Source: Bacillota bacterium (lineage in GTDB: Bacteria > Bacillota > Sulfobacillia > RBS10-35 > JAJYVN01). From it: a stretch of 64,000 bases of DNA. The DNA is taken from assembly GCA_021803205.1 (NCBI GenBank), contig JAJZMB010000124.1, positions 21,253-85,252 on the forward strand, in the 5' to 3' direction. How positions within the stretch are numbered: the first letter of the stretch is position 1; every line of letters starts with the position of its first letter. The position numbers were made by a program, and so were the translations under genes. A model generated the notes under the pieces. The model ran no database searches. It was not told the origin of the DNA and was given only the letters and a program-made list of their open reading frames with translations. Positions 10,104 through 18,553 of this stretch are shown here, in pieces.

Positions 10104-11522
10104 ATGCGCCCTGAGGAGCTCCCCGCGCTGCGCCAAGCCATCGACGACCTGTGGTCACTTGCCCGCGGCCAGGGACTCGACCCGCTGCCGACGCACTTCG
10201 AGATCGTGCCGGCACCCATCCTGTACGAGATCGCCGCCTACGGCCTTCCCGGCCGCTTTGCGCACTGGTCGCACGGCAAGGCATACCAGACCATGAAGGC
10301 CCAGTACGACCTCGGCCTGACGAAGTACTTCGAACTGGTCATCAACGGCGATCCGGCCCAGGCCTTTCTTCTCGAAACGAACGACCTCCTCACGGATAAA
10401 TTCGTGGTGGCCCACGTCCTCGGGCATGCGGATTTCTTCGGGCACAATGCGCACTTCCTGACCACCGACCGCGACATGCCCGCACGGGTCGCCCTGCACG
10501 CCGGCCGCTTGCGCGCCTACGAGTTCGAGCATGGTCGCGAGGAGGTGGAGGCCTTCCTGGAGGCCCTGCTGGCCATCGAGGAACATGTGGATCCCTGGGC
10601 CGGGCTCGCCGAGCCGGGTGCGGCGCGACCGGACGCCGGCCTGATCCGCGGCATCCCGCGGAAGAGCCGTGGATCTGTGGTGCAGCGCACGGGCGTGCCA
10701 GGCGACGCGGTGCCGGATGTCCCCGGTTTTCTGGATTGCGCATCGCTCTTTCCGCGATCCACGACTGCGCCCGTGCCGAAGCCGGCGGCGGAGGAGCAGG
10801 AAGGCAGCGACCTCCTCCTCTTCCTTCTGCGGCACGCGCCGCAACTGGAGGACTGGCAGCGCGACACGATCGCCCTCGTGCGCGAGGAGGCCTTGTATTT
10901 CCGGCCGCAACTCCGTACCAAGATCATGAACGAGGGATGGGCGACCTTCTGGCATACGCGCCTTCTGCGCGAGCTCGCCCTGACGGATGCGGAGTACACC
11001 GACTTCGCGCGCCTGGGCGCGCAGGTGCGGACGCCGCATCCCGGCGGGGTGAACCCGTACCTGCTGGGCGTGGCGATCTACGAGGACACGGTCGAACGGC
11101 TCGGGGAAGCCGCGGGTCTCCGGCAGTGCTTCCTGATGCGCGAGGTCGAAGACGACGTCGGTTTTCTCCGCAACCACCTGACACGTGAGGTGGTGGAGCG
11201 CCTTGACATGTTCGTCTACGGCGAGCAGCCGGAGGGCGGCCAGACCCTCTGGAAGATCATCGCCAAGGACTTCGAAAAGGTGCGCGAGGCCCTCGTCCGG
11301 AGTCGTGAGCACGGCGGGCGTCCGGTGATCGAGGCCGTCGACGGTGACGGGGGCGGTGCCCGCGAATTGGTATTGGCACACCGCCACGACGGCCGCGATC
11401 TCGATCTGGTGGCGGCGCACAAGACGCTGGAGCGGGTTGCGCGCATCTGGGGCCGCCGCTGCCGCCTGCAGACCAGCGTCGCCGGGAAGGCAAAGGAATT
11501 GGTCGCGGAGGCAGGACGGTGA
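10104..11522 (+). CDS. spoVR: SpoVR family sporulation protein
   Basis: A 472-residue protein of the SpoVR/YcgB family, whose members are about 470-510 residues. Diagnostic stretches are Phe-Glu-Ile-Val-Pro, Tyr-Gly-Leu-Pro-Gly-Arg-Phe-Ala-His-Trp, Val-Ala-His-Val-Leu-Gly-His-Ala-Asp-Phe-Phe, Lys-Ile-Met-Asn-Glu-Gly-Trp-Ala and Asn-Pro-Tyr-Leu-Leu-Gly. In Bacillus SpoVR is a mother-cell protein needed for cortex formation; its biochemistry is not known. The ATG at 10104 has GGAGG 8 nt upstream; an ATG at 10083 overlaps that site and was not chosen. It is divergent from the adaptor gene. Confidence 0.93.
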   Translation: MRPEELPALRQAIDDLWSLARGQGLDPLPTHFEIVPAPILYEIAAYGLPGRFAHWSHGKAYQTMKAQYDLGLTKYFELVINGDPAQAFLLETNDLLTDKFVVAHVLGHADFFGHNAHFLTTDRDMPARVALHAGRLRAYEFEHGREEVEAFLEALLAIEEHVDPWAGLAEPGAARPDAGLIRGIPRKSRGSVVQRTGVPGDAVPDVPGFLDCASLFPRSTTAPVPKPAAEEQEGSDLLLFLLRHAPQLEDWQRDTIALVREEALYFRPQLRTKIMNEGWATFWHTRLLRELALTDAEYTDFARLGAQVRTPHPGGVNPYLLGVAIYEDTVERLGEAAGLRQCFLMREVEDDVGFLRNHLTREVVERLDMFVYGEQPEGGQTLWKIIAKDFEKVREALVRSREHGGRPVIEAVDGDGGGARELVLAHRHDGRDLDLVAAHKTLERVARIWGRRCRLQTSVAGKAKELVAEAGR

Positions 11523-11575
11523 ACGGTTCCCCGCCTCCCGTGCCCCGCTCGGCCGGGCCGTGGTCCGCGCCGTAC

Positions 11576-12556
11576 CTACCGGCCGACCGCCTCCGCCACG
11601 CGCACGGGCCGGTGCGTCGCCGCGGATTCGTTGGCCGCCAGCGACACGGCCAGGGTAGCCAGCGCGTCGTCGTAGCCCGAGAGGATCCCTTCCGGACCGC
11701 CGGCCCGCACCGAGCGCACGAAGGCCTTGTACATGTCCTCCGCGCCGGCGACCTCCGGCAGTTCCGCCTTCCCCGCGGGGAGCACGCGCGCCCCGGCGCC
11801 GTCCAGGCGCAGCAGGCACCCGTCCAGGCTGACGTTCACGATGTTGGCGTGGGACCAGTCCCCGGTGTCGTGCGTCCAACTGCTGGTCAGGCTGCCCAGG
11901 GCGCCGTCGGTGAAGCGCAGGCTCACCGTGTAGGCGTCGGGCGAGGTGATCGCGCTCAGGATGCGGCTCGCCTGCTGGCTGTAAACCTCCTCGACCTCGC
12001 CGACCAGGTGGCGCATCAGGTCGATGGTGTGCGTCGCCTGCTCGACCAACTGGCCGCCAGACTTCTCCCAGTCGTTCTGCCATGCGCCGCCGCGGGCTGT
12101 GGTGCACCAGTAGTGCCCCTCGACGACGGCGACGCGACGGCCCACCATGAAGGCCTTGGCCTGCCGCACCGCAGGCGTGTAGCGGAGTTGATAGCCGATG
12201 GCGGCCCAGAGGCCGGCCTGCCGGAGCGCCCCCGCCACGCGCCGCGCGGTCTCAAGGTCTCGCGCCACCGGCTTCTCCAGGAGGAAGGGCAGCCCGCGGG
12301 CGATCACGTCGAGTTCCACCTGGCCGTGGGCGAAGACCGGCACGGAGATCACGACGGCATCCAGGTCGTCGCGTCCCAGGAGCGTGCGGTGATCGGTGTA
12401 GTGCGGGACGCCGAGCCGTTCCCCGGCACGCCGGGCGGCGGCCTCCACCACGTCGCAGGCACCAACGATCTCGGTGTCTTCCCGCTGCCCCAGCGCGCGC
12501 ATGTGCGACCCGGCCCGCCCGCCGCAGCCGATGAATCCAATGCGTACTTTGGACAT
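11576..12556 (-). CDS. Gfo/Idh/MocA family oxidoreductase
   Basis: A 326-residue NAD(P)-dependent dehydrogenase. The Rossmann motif is Gly-Phe-Ile-Gly-Cys-Gly-Gly-Arg-Ala-Gly at the N-terminus. The Glu-Lys-Pro-Val-Ala motif, with the catalytic Lys, follows at about residue 95, and His-Thr-Ile-Asp-Leu-Met-Arg-His-Leu is in the C-terminal beta-sheet domain. A GGGAGGG site precedes the ATG. The family oxidises or reduces sugars and cyclitols. Carbohydrate genes begin 10 kb away, but this gene stands alone between spoVR and the mutagenesis group, so a substrate cannot be assigned. Confidence 0.9.
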   Translation of the reverse strand: MSKVRIGFIGCGGRAGSHMRALGQREDTEIVGACDVVEAAARRAGERLGVPHYTDHRTLLGRDDLDAVVISVPVFAHGQVELDVIARGLPFLLEKPVARDLETARRVAGALRQAGLWAAIGYQLRYTPAVRQAKAFMVGRRVAVVEGHYWCTTARGGAWQNDWEKSGGQLVEQATHTIDLMRHLVGEVEEVYSQQASRILSAITSPDAYTVSLRFTDGALGSLTSSWTHDTGDWSHANIVNVSLDGCLLRLDGAGARVLPAGKAELPEVAGAEDMYKAFVRSVRAGGPEGILSGYDDALATLAVSLAANESAATHRPVRVAEAVGR

Positions 12557-12721
12557 GTAGCGGTGCCCTCCCTGTACTCCGGCGGCTTTCGCCGGTCGGA
12601 GGCCTCATGCGCGGGGGGGCGGGGGTAGTCCTGCCGGTCGTGCTCTCCAATCGCGATCGGGCGGCCGATCCGGTGTCCTGAGCACGTGCCCAAGAACCGC
12701 TGCGGTGCAGGAGGCGAGAGA

Positions 12722-12764
12722 ATGACTGCGGAGCAGTCCCGGAGCGGGGCTGCTCCGCAGTCAT
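12722..12764. terminator. Perfect 15-bp inverted repeat overlapping the dnaE2 stop codon
   Basis: The arms are 12722-12736 and 12750-12764, with a further CCCG/CGGG pairing inside the loop. It contains the TGA of the dnaE2-like gene. It probably ends that transcript, but there is no T-run after it on the minus strand, so a simple intrinsic terminator is not certain. Confidence 0.5.
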
Positions 12765-15700
12765 CGCCCCAGCCCCCGGACACTGTCCGCCACCAGGCAC
12801 ATGCCCGCACCGCGTCGGCGCACGCGACCGTCCACCCCGAGCACCGGCGCGGCCGGGAACAGCGCCGTGCCATCGCGGCGGTAGACCTCCTCCGGCACCA
12901 TCACCGCCACCAGGCCGTCTTCATCCTCCAGCGCGAGGAACACAAGGCGCCGACCCGAGCGCGTCGGCGGCCGGTGCGGGCGCACGGGGAGGCCCGCCGT
13001 GGACAGGGCCAGGCCGTCGGGTGCGGAGCGCACCTGGGCGGAGCGCAAGTAGCCGCGCGTCTCCAGATCCGCCCGCAAAAGTCCCATGACGTGCCCGCGC
13101 GGTGAGAAGCCGAGCAGGTGCTGCTCCGCGAGCCACTTCTCGCGCCCCGTCAGGTCCGCGAGTTCCGGGAGCGGGGTTTGAAGCGGCAGCCCTCCAGCGC
13201 GTGCCGCCGCGCACACCCCGGACAGCGACCAGAGCAGCGCCCGGCGGTTGTCCGTCCCCAGCCCGTCGCAGGCCCCCGCCAGGATGAGCGCTTCCAGCAT
13301 GTCCCGCGGGAGTCTCGGCACGCGCCGGCAGAGGTCGTGCAGGCTCCGATACGGCCCGTCTCGCTCTCGCTCGGCGACAACGGCGTCGGCGTCTGTCACC
13401 CCCACCCCCCGCACGGCCCAGAGGGGGGCACGCAGGGCCTCCGCTCCCTTTCCGTGCCCGGTCGCGGGGTCGGGGGTCCGCACGGCGTCCTCCCCTGTGC
13501 CGCCGCGGGGCGGCGGGCCCCACTGCCGCCCGCTGCCGTTGACATCCGGCCCGAGGACCAGCACGGCCCGCCGCCGCAACTCGTTTACCAGGGTGCCCAC
13601 CGGGTAGAAGCCCATGGGCTGGTTGTTGAGCAGGCCCGCGAAGTATGCCGCCGGACGGTGTTCGGCCAGATAGGCCGTGCGGTAGGCCGTCATCCCGAAA
13701 GCCACCGCGTGTGCCTCGGGAAAGCCGTAACTGGCGTAGCCCTGCAGGCAGCGCAAGATGCCGTCGGCGACAGCCGGATCGATCCCCCGCGCCACGGCCC
13801 GTTCGCAGAAGCGGCGACCGATGCCCTCCATCTCGCGGGGCGAGCGCGCGCCCGACATGACCCGTCGCAACTGGTCGGACTCGCCGGGCGTGAAGCCGGC
13901 GATCTCGGTGGCGATGGCGATGACCTGCTCCTGATAGACGACGACCCCATAGGTGCGCCGGAGGATGTCCTCCAGATCCGGGTGGGGATAGGTCACGGCT
14001 TCCCGGCCGCGCCGGCGTGCCACGAACGGGTCGACCATGTTCCCCTGGATCGGTCCCGGCCGGATGAGGGCGACCGAGGCGATCACATCCTCCATGCGCT
14101 CAGCGCCCAGCCGCACCTGCAGGGCCATCTGCGCCGCGGACTCGAGCTGGAAGACGCCGGTCGTCTCTCCGCGCCGCAGCCGCGCGAATGTCGCCGGATC
14201 GTCCCCGGGGATCGAGGCGTAATCGACCGGTCGGCCCGAGTCCGCGGCGATGCGGATCGCGTCGTCGACTGCCCCGAGGGTGCGCAGCGACAGCAGGTCG
14301 AGCTTGAGGAGGCCGAGCGCCTCCAGGTCGCGCTTGTCGAACTGCGCGACCACCCTCCCCTTGGCCGACCGCTGCACCGGCATCAGGTCGGTGACTGGCC
14401 CCGGCGTGATGCAGAGGCCGCCGAGGTGCGTGGCGAGGTGGCGCGGGAGCCCGGCGACCGCGGCTGCGGCTTCCGCCAGTGCGTGCAGGCGCCGGCGCGC
14501 GATCGGCAGTTCCCGCAGCTCCGGTACGGACTCCAGGGCCGCCCGCAGTTCGTCCGCCGCGATGTAGTAAGGGACGCGCCTGGCGACGCGGTCGAGTTCC
14601 TCGGGGGGGAACCCCAGCGCCTTCCCAAGGCCGCGCACCGCGCTGCGGGCACTCCAGGTGTTGTGCGCCGCGACTGCCGCCACCCGCTCCTGCCCGTAGC
14701 GGCCCACCACATATTCCGCCACTCGGTCCCGGTGGCGCGCGTCGAAGTCGAGGTCGATGTCCGGCGCCTCGGCGCGCTCCGCGGAGAGGAAGCGCTCGAA
14801 GAGGTGACCGCGGCCGGCCGCATCCACATCGGTGATGCCGAGGACATAGGCCACGGCGCTGTCGGCGGCCGAGCCCCGCCCGGCCACGCGGATCCCCTCG
14901 CGGCGCGCCCAGCGCACGACGTCGGCGACACAGAGGAAGTAGTCGGCGAAGCCCAGGCGGGAGATGATGTCGAGTTCATAATCCAGGCGTCGCCGCACCG
15001 CGGCGGCCGGGTGCGGTCCGTGGCGCCAGGCCATGCCCTCCACCACCTGCCGGCGCAGGAGGGATGCCGGGGACTCTCCTCCGGGGACGAGGAAGCGGGG
15101 ATGGCGGTTCCGGCCGAGTTCCAACGAGACCTGGCAGCGTGCCACCAGTGCCGCCGCCTGGGCCACGGCGGCGGGGTCGCCGACCGCGCCTTCGACCTCC
15201 GCCGCCGTCTTGAGGTAGCGCTCGGCGTTGAAGGCCTCCGCCGCGCGCGCCGGGGGGAGGTCGTCGAGGCGACAGTGCAGGCGAACGCAGGCGAGGAGGT
15301 CGGATATCCACGCCTCCCCCTTGGTGGCGTAATGCACGTTGCCGGTCGCCACCAAGGGCAGGGTGAGGCGGTCGGCGAGTTCCCGCAGCCCGCGGATCAG
15401 CCGCCGGTTGCCCGGGAGGCGGTCGGCCGGGAGTTCGAGGTAGAATCGGCCCTGCCCGAAGATGCCGGCGTAGCGTCCCGCCGCGTCCTCTGCCACCAGC
15501 GGGCGGCGTCCCAGGATGTGCCTCCCGATCTCCCCGCACCGGCCGGCGGAGAGTCCGATGAGGTGTGGCGCCTCCTCTGCCAGGCTCTCCTGTGCCACCA
15601 GGGGATGGCCGCGCGGCCGGTCCAGGTGGGCACGGCTGATCAGGCGGCACAGGGCGGTGTAGCCGGCGGCGTCCGGGGCGATCAGGAGCAGGTGCGGGGG

Positions 15701-15955
15701 AGCATCCCCGCCCCAGGCGGGGGCGTCCACCGCGACCTCGGCGCCGAGAATCGCTTTCAGGCCGTGACGGGCGCAGGCCTGGAGGAAGGGCACCGCGCCC
15801 GAGAGCGTATCGTGGTCGGTGAGGGCCAACGCCTCCATGCCGAGGGCCGCGGCGCGGGCGCAGAGGGCGTCGGTGGTGGAGGCGGCGTCCAGGTGCGAGA
15901 ACGGACCGTGTACATGCAGGTGCACGAAGGGCGGCGGAGGTGGGGCGGGGGGCAT
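12761..15955 (-). CDS. dnaE2: Error-prone DNA polymerase III alpha subunit, DnaE2/ImuC-like
   Basis: A C-family polymerase of 1064 residues, the size of DnaE2 rather than replicative DnaE. The PHP domain opens with His-Leu-His-Val-His-Gly and has Thr-Asp-His-Asp-Thr. The palm aspartates are in Pro-Asp-Ile-Asp-Leu-Asp-Phe at residues 398-404. Thumb and finger motifs include Gly-Val-Phe-Gln-Leu-Glu-Ser and Tyr-Gly-Phe-Pro-Glu-Ala-His-Ala. The ATG at 15955 has GGAGGG 6 nt upstream. Together with the imuB-like gene 2.6 kb upstream it should form a translesion mutasome; its own promoter carries a LexA-like box. Confidence 0.9.
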   Translation of the reverse strand: MPPAPPPPPFVHLHVHGPFSHLDAASTTDALCARAAALGMEALALTDHDTLSGAVPFLQACARHGLKAILGAEVAVDAPAWGGDAPPHLLLIAPDAAGYTALCRLISRAHLDRPRGHPLVAQESLAEEAPHLIGLSAGRCGEIGRHILGRRPLVAEDAAGRYAGIFGQGRFYLELPADRLPGNRRLIRGLRELADRLTLPLVATGNVHYATKGEAWISDLLACVRLHCRLDDLPPARAAEAFNAERYLKTAAEVEGAVGDPAAVAQAAALVARCQVSLELGRNRHPRFLVPGGESPASLLRRQVVEGMAWRHGPHPAAAVRRRLDYELDIISRLGFADYFLCVADVVRWARREGIRVAGRGSAADSAVAYVLGITDVDAAGRGHLFERFLSAERAEAPDIDLDFDARHRDRVAEYVVGRYGQERVAAVAAHNTWSARSAVRGLGKALGFPPEELDRVARRVPYYIAADELRAALESVPELRELPIARRRLHALAEAAAAVAGLPRHLATHLGGLCITPGPVTDLMPVQRSAKGRVVAQFDKRDLEALGLLKLDLLSLRTLGAVDDAIRIAADSGRPVDYASIPGDDPATFARLRRGETTGVFQLESAAQMALQVRLGAERMEDVIASVALIRPGPIQGNMVDPFVARRRGREAVTYPHPDLEDILRRTYGVVVYQEQVIAIATEIAGFTPGESDQLRRVMSGARSPREMEGIGRRFCERAVARGIDPAVADGILRCLQGYASYGFPEAHAVAFGMTAYRTAYLAEHRPAAYFAGLLNNQPMGFYPVGTLVNELRRRAVLVLGPDVNGSGRQWGPPPRGGTGEDAVRTPDPATGHGKGAEALRAPLWAVRGVGVTDADAVVAERERDGPYRSLHDLCRRVPRLPRDMLEALILAGACDGLGTDNRRALLWSLSGVCAAARAGGLPLQTPLPELADLTGREKWLAEQHLLGFSPRGHVMGLLRADLETRGYLRSAQVRSAPDGLALSTAGLPVRPHRPPTRSGRRLVFLALEDEDGLVAVMVPEEVYRRDGTALFPAAPVLGVDGRVRRRGAGMCLVADSVRGLGR

Positions 15956-15974
15956 GATGGTCCCTCCGCTGTGC

Positions 15975-16003
15975 AGTATAGGATCTGATGTTCTCACTTG
16001 CAA
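15975..16003 (-). promoter_or_regulatory. Sigma-A promoter of dnaE2 with a degenerate LexA box in the spacer
   Basis: Reading the minus strand, -35 TTGCAA (16003-15998), a 17-bp spacer and -10 TATACT (15980-15975) lie just upstream of the ATG. The spacer holds GAACATCAGATC (15993-15982), which matches the Bacillota LexA box GAAC-N4-GTTC in the first half and 3 of 4 in the second. The layout is the same as at the imuB promoter, so SOS control is likely, perhaps weaker here. Confidence 0.75.
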
Positions 16004-16334
16004 ACGGGTGTGCGTACGGGGCCGTTCTGCCCCCCCGGGGAGGGTCGGAGCGGAGCGGCAGGGCGGGTGGAGGCCCGCCGGTATGGTGCACGTGGTGGCA
16101 GACGGTTTTGGGCGGCGCGCCCCGGTCCAGTCTGCCGTGTCCGGTGCCGCGCGCGCCCATTATCCTCCATGGGGACGTGCCGTTGCCGTGCGGCATCTGC
16201 CGGCACGAATGAGCGGCTCGGCTGCCGCATGGCGCCACTCGGGCATGGCCGGCCGCGCGTGCCGGCCGCTCCTGCCCCGGCCGGACCGGCGGCGCCGCGC
16301 CCGATACAGCCGCGCGTGCCCAGGTGGCCGCGCG
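16004..16334. other. Intergenic region
   Basis: About 330 bp between the dnaE2 promoter and the end of the DinB-fold gene. No gene, terminator or repeat was recognised. Confidence 0.35.
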
Positions 16335-16808
16335 TCACCGCCCGGCGGCGCGCGCCAGGGCGTCGATCTGCGCCGCGTGGTTCTCGGTGTGCCGTACGGC
16401 GCGTTCCAGCCACTCCAGCAGGGTGACGGCACCCGCCGATTCGTGTACCGAGGTCTGCGTCCAGGTCTCATCGGGCAACCGGCGCAGCAGGGCGGTCATG
16501 GCCGCGCGCAGGGACGTGAAGGCGCCGAGCGCCAGGTCGAGATCCTCCCGCTCGCCGAGCGCTTCGGTCCAGCGTTTCTCGTCGAAGGCCGGCACGGGCG
16601 CGCCCGGTTCGGCCACGGCTCGCTTCATGCGGAATTGCATCGACAGTTCGGCGTCGCAGAGGTGCAGGGCGATCTCCCGCGCCGACCAGCGGCCCGGGCC
16701 CGGGCGGACGGGGCGCGCCGCCTCCGGGACGGCGGCGAGAGCGGCCTTCAGCCGCTCCGGGCCGCCGGCGTAAGCGGAGATCAGGGACGCGAGGCCGGAA
16801 GCGGACAT
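16335..16808 (-). CDS. DinB-fold (DUF664/YfiT-like) protein
   Basis: A 157-residue protein with the four-helix DinB layout. It has Gly-Arg-Trp-Ser-Ala-Arg-Glu-Ile-Ala-Leu-His-Leu-Cys-Asp (first metal His), then a second His in the C-terminal helix Val-Arg-His-Thr-Glu-Asn-His-Ala-Ala-Gln-Ile. The family includes thiol-transferase and unknown metal enzymes. Bacillus dinB is damage-inducible, so its position between the SOS polymerase genes is suggestive, but no LexA box was seen here. The ATG at 16808 has GGGAGGT 7 nt upstream, which rules out the longer frame. Confidence 0.8.
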   Translation of the reverse strand: MSASGLASLISAYAGGPERLKAALAAVPEAARPVRPGPGRWSAREIALHLCDAELSMQFRMKRAVAEPGAPVPAFDEKRWTEALGEREDLDLALGAFTSLRAAMTALLRRLPDETWTQTSVHESAGAVTLLEWLERAVRHTENHAAQIDALARAAGR

Positions 16809-17058
16809 CCCGAGGACCTCCCTTGCCGGGCAGCCGCGCTTGCGGCGGACTGCCGGCGTGCAGCGGATGGAGCGGCGCGAAGCGTCTGTGGCACGACGGG
16901 GGGGCGAGACGCACTCCGGACGCCTCCCGGGCTTTCGCCACGATTGTACGCTGCAGCGGCGGCGATGCCCATGCGGTTTCCCTGCAGGAGCAGCCGGAGA
17001 TGGCCGTCCACCGCTTCCGCGCCGGGCAGTGGCCCTGGGGGCCGCCCGCCCGCGGCTC

Positions 17059-17898
17059 CTATAGCAGTGTTCCGCCCCACGGATTGGGGTAGGCCAAGCC
17101 GAGAAAAGCCGCCAGTTCGTACGCGTTGCGCACGGCGGAATCCTCATGGTTGTTGTTCATCAGCACGTGCACGTCGGCTGCCTGCGCCCCGAGGGTCCGT
17201 GCCGGTTCCACCCATGCGCGCAACTCGTCCTCGTTGTACCGGTACCTGAAGCGCTCCCCAGTGGTCGCCGCCGGTTTGTACCAGGTTTGCGCGTTGCGGC
17301 CGTGCAGGCGGACGATGACCAACTCGGGATTGGTGGCCGCGACGACTGCCGGCACCGACCCCGAGCCCACCTGCGGCTCGTCGCAGATCGTGTGCACAAA
17401 GTCGCCCCGTCGCAGCACGTCCAGGGTCTGTGCCGAGCACTCCTGGTCCTGGAACCAACCCCGGTGACGGAACTCGATCGCCAAGCGGTGGTCGGGCAGG
17501 GTGTCGCGGAGGGCGGCGAGGTAGTCCCAGGCTTCCGCACCCCGCTGGAACCAGGGCGGGAACTGGAAGTGCAGGGCGACCAGCTTTCCGGCCTGGCGCA
17601 TGGGTTCGACCGCCTTGGCGAACTGCCGGGTGAGGGTGCGCAGGGCCGCCGGTTCGGGGATCGCCGCGCGGTCGTGCCAGGTCAGGGTGCGGTGGGCCTT
17701 GACGTGGAAGCGGAACTCGGCGGGTGTGCGCTCCGCCCAGAGGGCGCAGTTGCGGGCGCTCGGCGGGTGGTAGAAGGTGCTGTCCACTTCGACCAGCGGG
17801 AAAAAGCGCGCATAATAAGCCAGCCGCGCCGTCGGCGCCACGCCGCGCGGGTAGAAGCCGGTGTGGTCGGTCCAGGCGCATGTCCCGATGCGGATCAT
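17059..17898 (-). CDS. DUF72 (YecE family) protein
   Basis: A 279-residue TIM-barrel protein of the DUF72/YecE family: Ile-Gly-Thr-Cys-Ala-Trp-Thr-Asp near the start, Val-Glu-Val-Asp-Ser-Thr-Phe-Tyr, Phe-His-Val-Lys-Ala-His, Ile-Glu-Phe-Arg-His-Arg-Gly-Trp and a C-terminal Asn-Asn-Asn-His-Glu-Asp-Ser-Ala. Molecular function is unknown. The ATG at 17898 has GGAGGG 11 nt upstream; the frame upstream runs into the repeat at 17947 and is not coding. It lies between the DinB-fold gene and the imuB operon on the same strand. Confidence 0.88.
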   Translation of the reverse strand: MIRIGTCAWTDHTGFYPRGVAPTARLAYYARFFPLVEVDSTFYHPPSARNCALWAERTPAEFRFHVKAHRTLTWHDRAAIPEPAALRTLTRQFAKAVEPMRQAGKLVALHFQFPPWFQRGAEAWDYLAALRDTLPDHRLAIEFRHRGWFQDQECSAQTLDVLRRGDFVHTICDEPQVGSGSVPAVVAATNPELVIVRLHGRNAQTWYKPAATTGERFRYRYNEDELRAWVEPARTLGAQAADVHVLMNNNHEDSAVRNAYELAAFLGLAYPNPWGGTLL

Positions 17899-17946
17899 GA
17901 CCGACGGCGCCCTCCTTCGAGATCTCGGCGGAACCGCCTTCCTAGT

Positions 17947-18108
17947 ACTGCCCTCCGCACTGGCAAGGCCTGGGCCGGGGTGGGGACTCATGAAGCGGCG
18001 AACTCGGGCCTGCGCGTCCGTTCACGCCCTTTGGGGCCGCCCTTCCGACCGCTGAGCTGATGTTCCGGACCGTCGCCGTCTCCAATTGCTACCAGTGCCG
18101 AGGACAGT
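17947..18108. repeat. Repeat A, copy 1: MITE-like element with terminal inverted repeats
   Basis: 162 bp bounded by ACTGCCCTCCGCACTGG (left) and the reverse complement of ACTGTCCTCGGCACTGG (right, 18092-18108), 15 of 17 bases matching. A second copy of exactly the same length lies at 30116-30277. If the element starts at CTG, both copies are flanked by TA on each side, the target duplication of Tc1/mariner-IS630 elements. It contains no gene. Confidence 0.75.
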
Positions 18109-18116
18109 ATTAGTAC

Positions 18117-18218
18117 GGCGCTGCAAAAGTCGGTTTCTGCACTGGCCGCGAATGGTGGACCCTTGGGGGACAAGGGATATCGGAGCAGTGGCCTCGCAAA
18201 AGCGGACTGTTGCGGCGG
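18117..18218. repeat. Repeat C, copy 1
   Basis: About 100 bp, starting GGCGCTGCAAAAGTCGG and ending in an imperfect inverted copy of that end. It lies 8 bp after repeat A. A diverged copy is at about 22862-22972, also preceded by sequence resembling the right end of repeat A. Non-coding. Confidence 0.6.
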
Positions 18219-18280
18219 CCACCTAACGGCGTTCGCCGTGCGGCCGCGCCATTCCTCGCGCCTTGTGCAGGGTGTCGCCC

Positions 18281-18553
18281 TCAATCGAACTCCCGGTATA
18301 GCCATGCCCGACCGCCCGCGGCGAGCGCCAACTCAAACATCCCGCCTCCGTCCGCCAGCACGCGGTAGAAGGTGCGCTCCAGCGGCCGTCCGGACCCGTC
18401 GCCGAAGATCGACTCCTCCCACCAGGGCTGCCGGTACACCCACTCGTCGACGACCTCGGTCACGCCGCGCCACCGTCCCCGCCAGCGGAAGGCCGCCGGC
18501 CGGCCGGCCGAGTCAAGCCGCACCGCCACCGGCCGGTCCGGGATGCGTGTCAC
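18281..18553 (-). CDS. Small mutasome-associated protein (DUF6504-like)
   Basis: A 90-residue basic, Trp-rich protein. Its core Phe-Arg-Trp-Arg-Gly-Arg-Trp followed by Glu-Val-Val-Asp-Glu-Trp and Pro-Trp-Trp-Glu, and the end Tyr-Arg-Val-Leu...Trp-Leu-Tyr-Arg-Glu-Phe-Asp, are typical of the short protein encoded after imuB/Y-family polymerase genes in many GC-rich bacteria. The GTG start overlaps the imuB-like stop codon in a GTGA (18550-18553), so the two are translationally coupled. The function of the family is unknown. The repeats at 17947-18218 lie downstream. Confidence 0.75.
   Translation of the reverse strand: MTRIPDRPVAVRLDSAGRPAAFRWRGRWRGVTEVVDEWVYRQPWWEESIFGDGSGRPLERTFYRVLADGGGMFELALAAGGRAWLYREFD

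Noticed and set aside
10155..12107. 650-codon minus-strand open frame
   Set aside because: Antisense to spoVR and overlapping the oxidoreductase gene; low-complexity product.
13118..15988. 956-codon plus-strand open frame
   Set aside because: It lies antisense to the dnaE2-like gene, which has full catalytic motifs; the plus-strand product is Arg/Gly/Pro-rich with no recognisable domain. Long antisense frames are expected at 70% GC.
18117..18218. tRNA or other RNA gene in the gap between the DUF72 and DUF6504-like genes
   Set aside because: No cloverleaf or TTCGA arm is present; the segment is a dispersed repeat with inverted ends.
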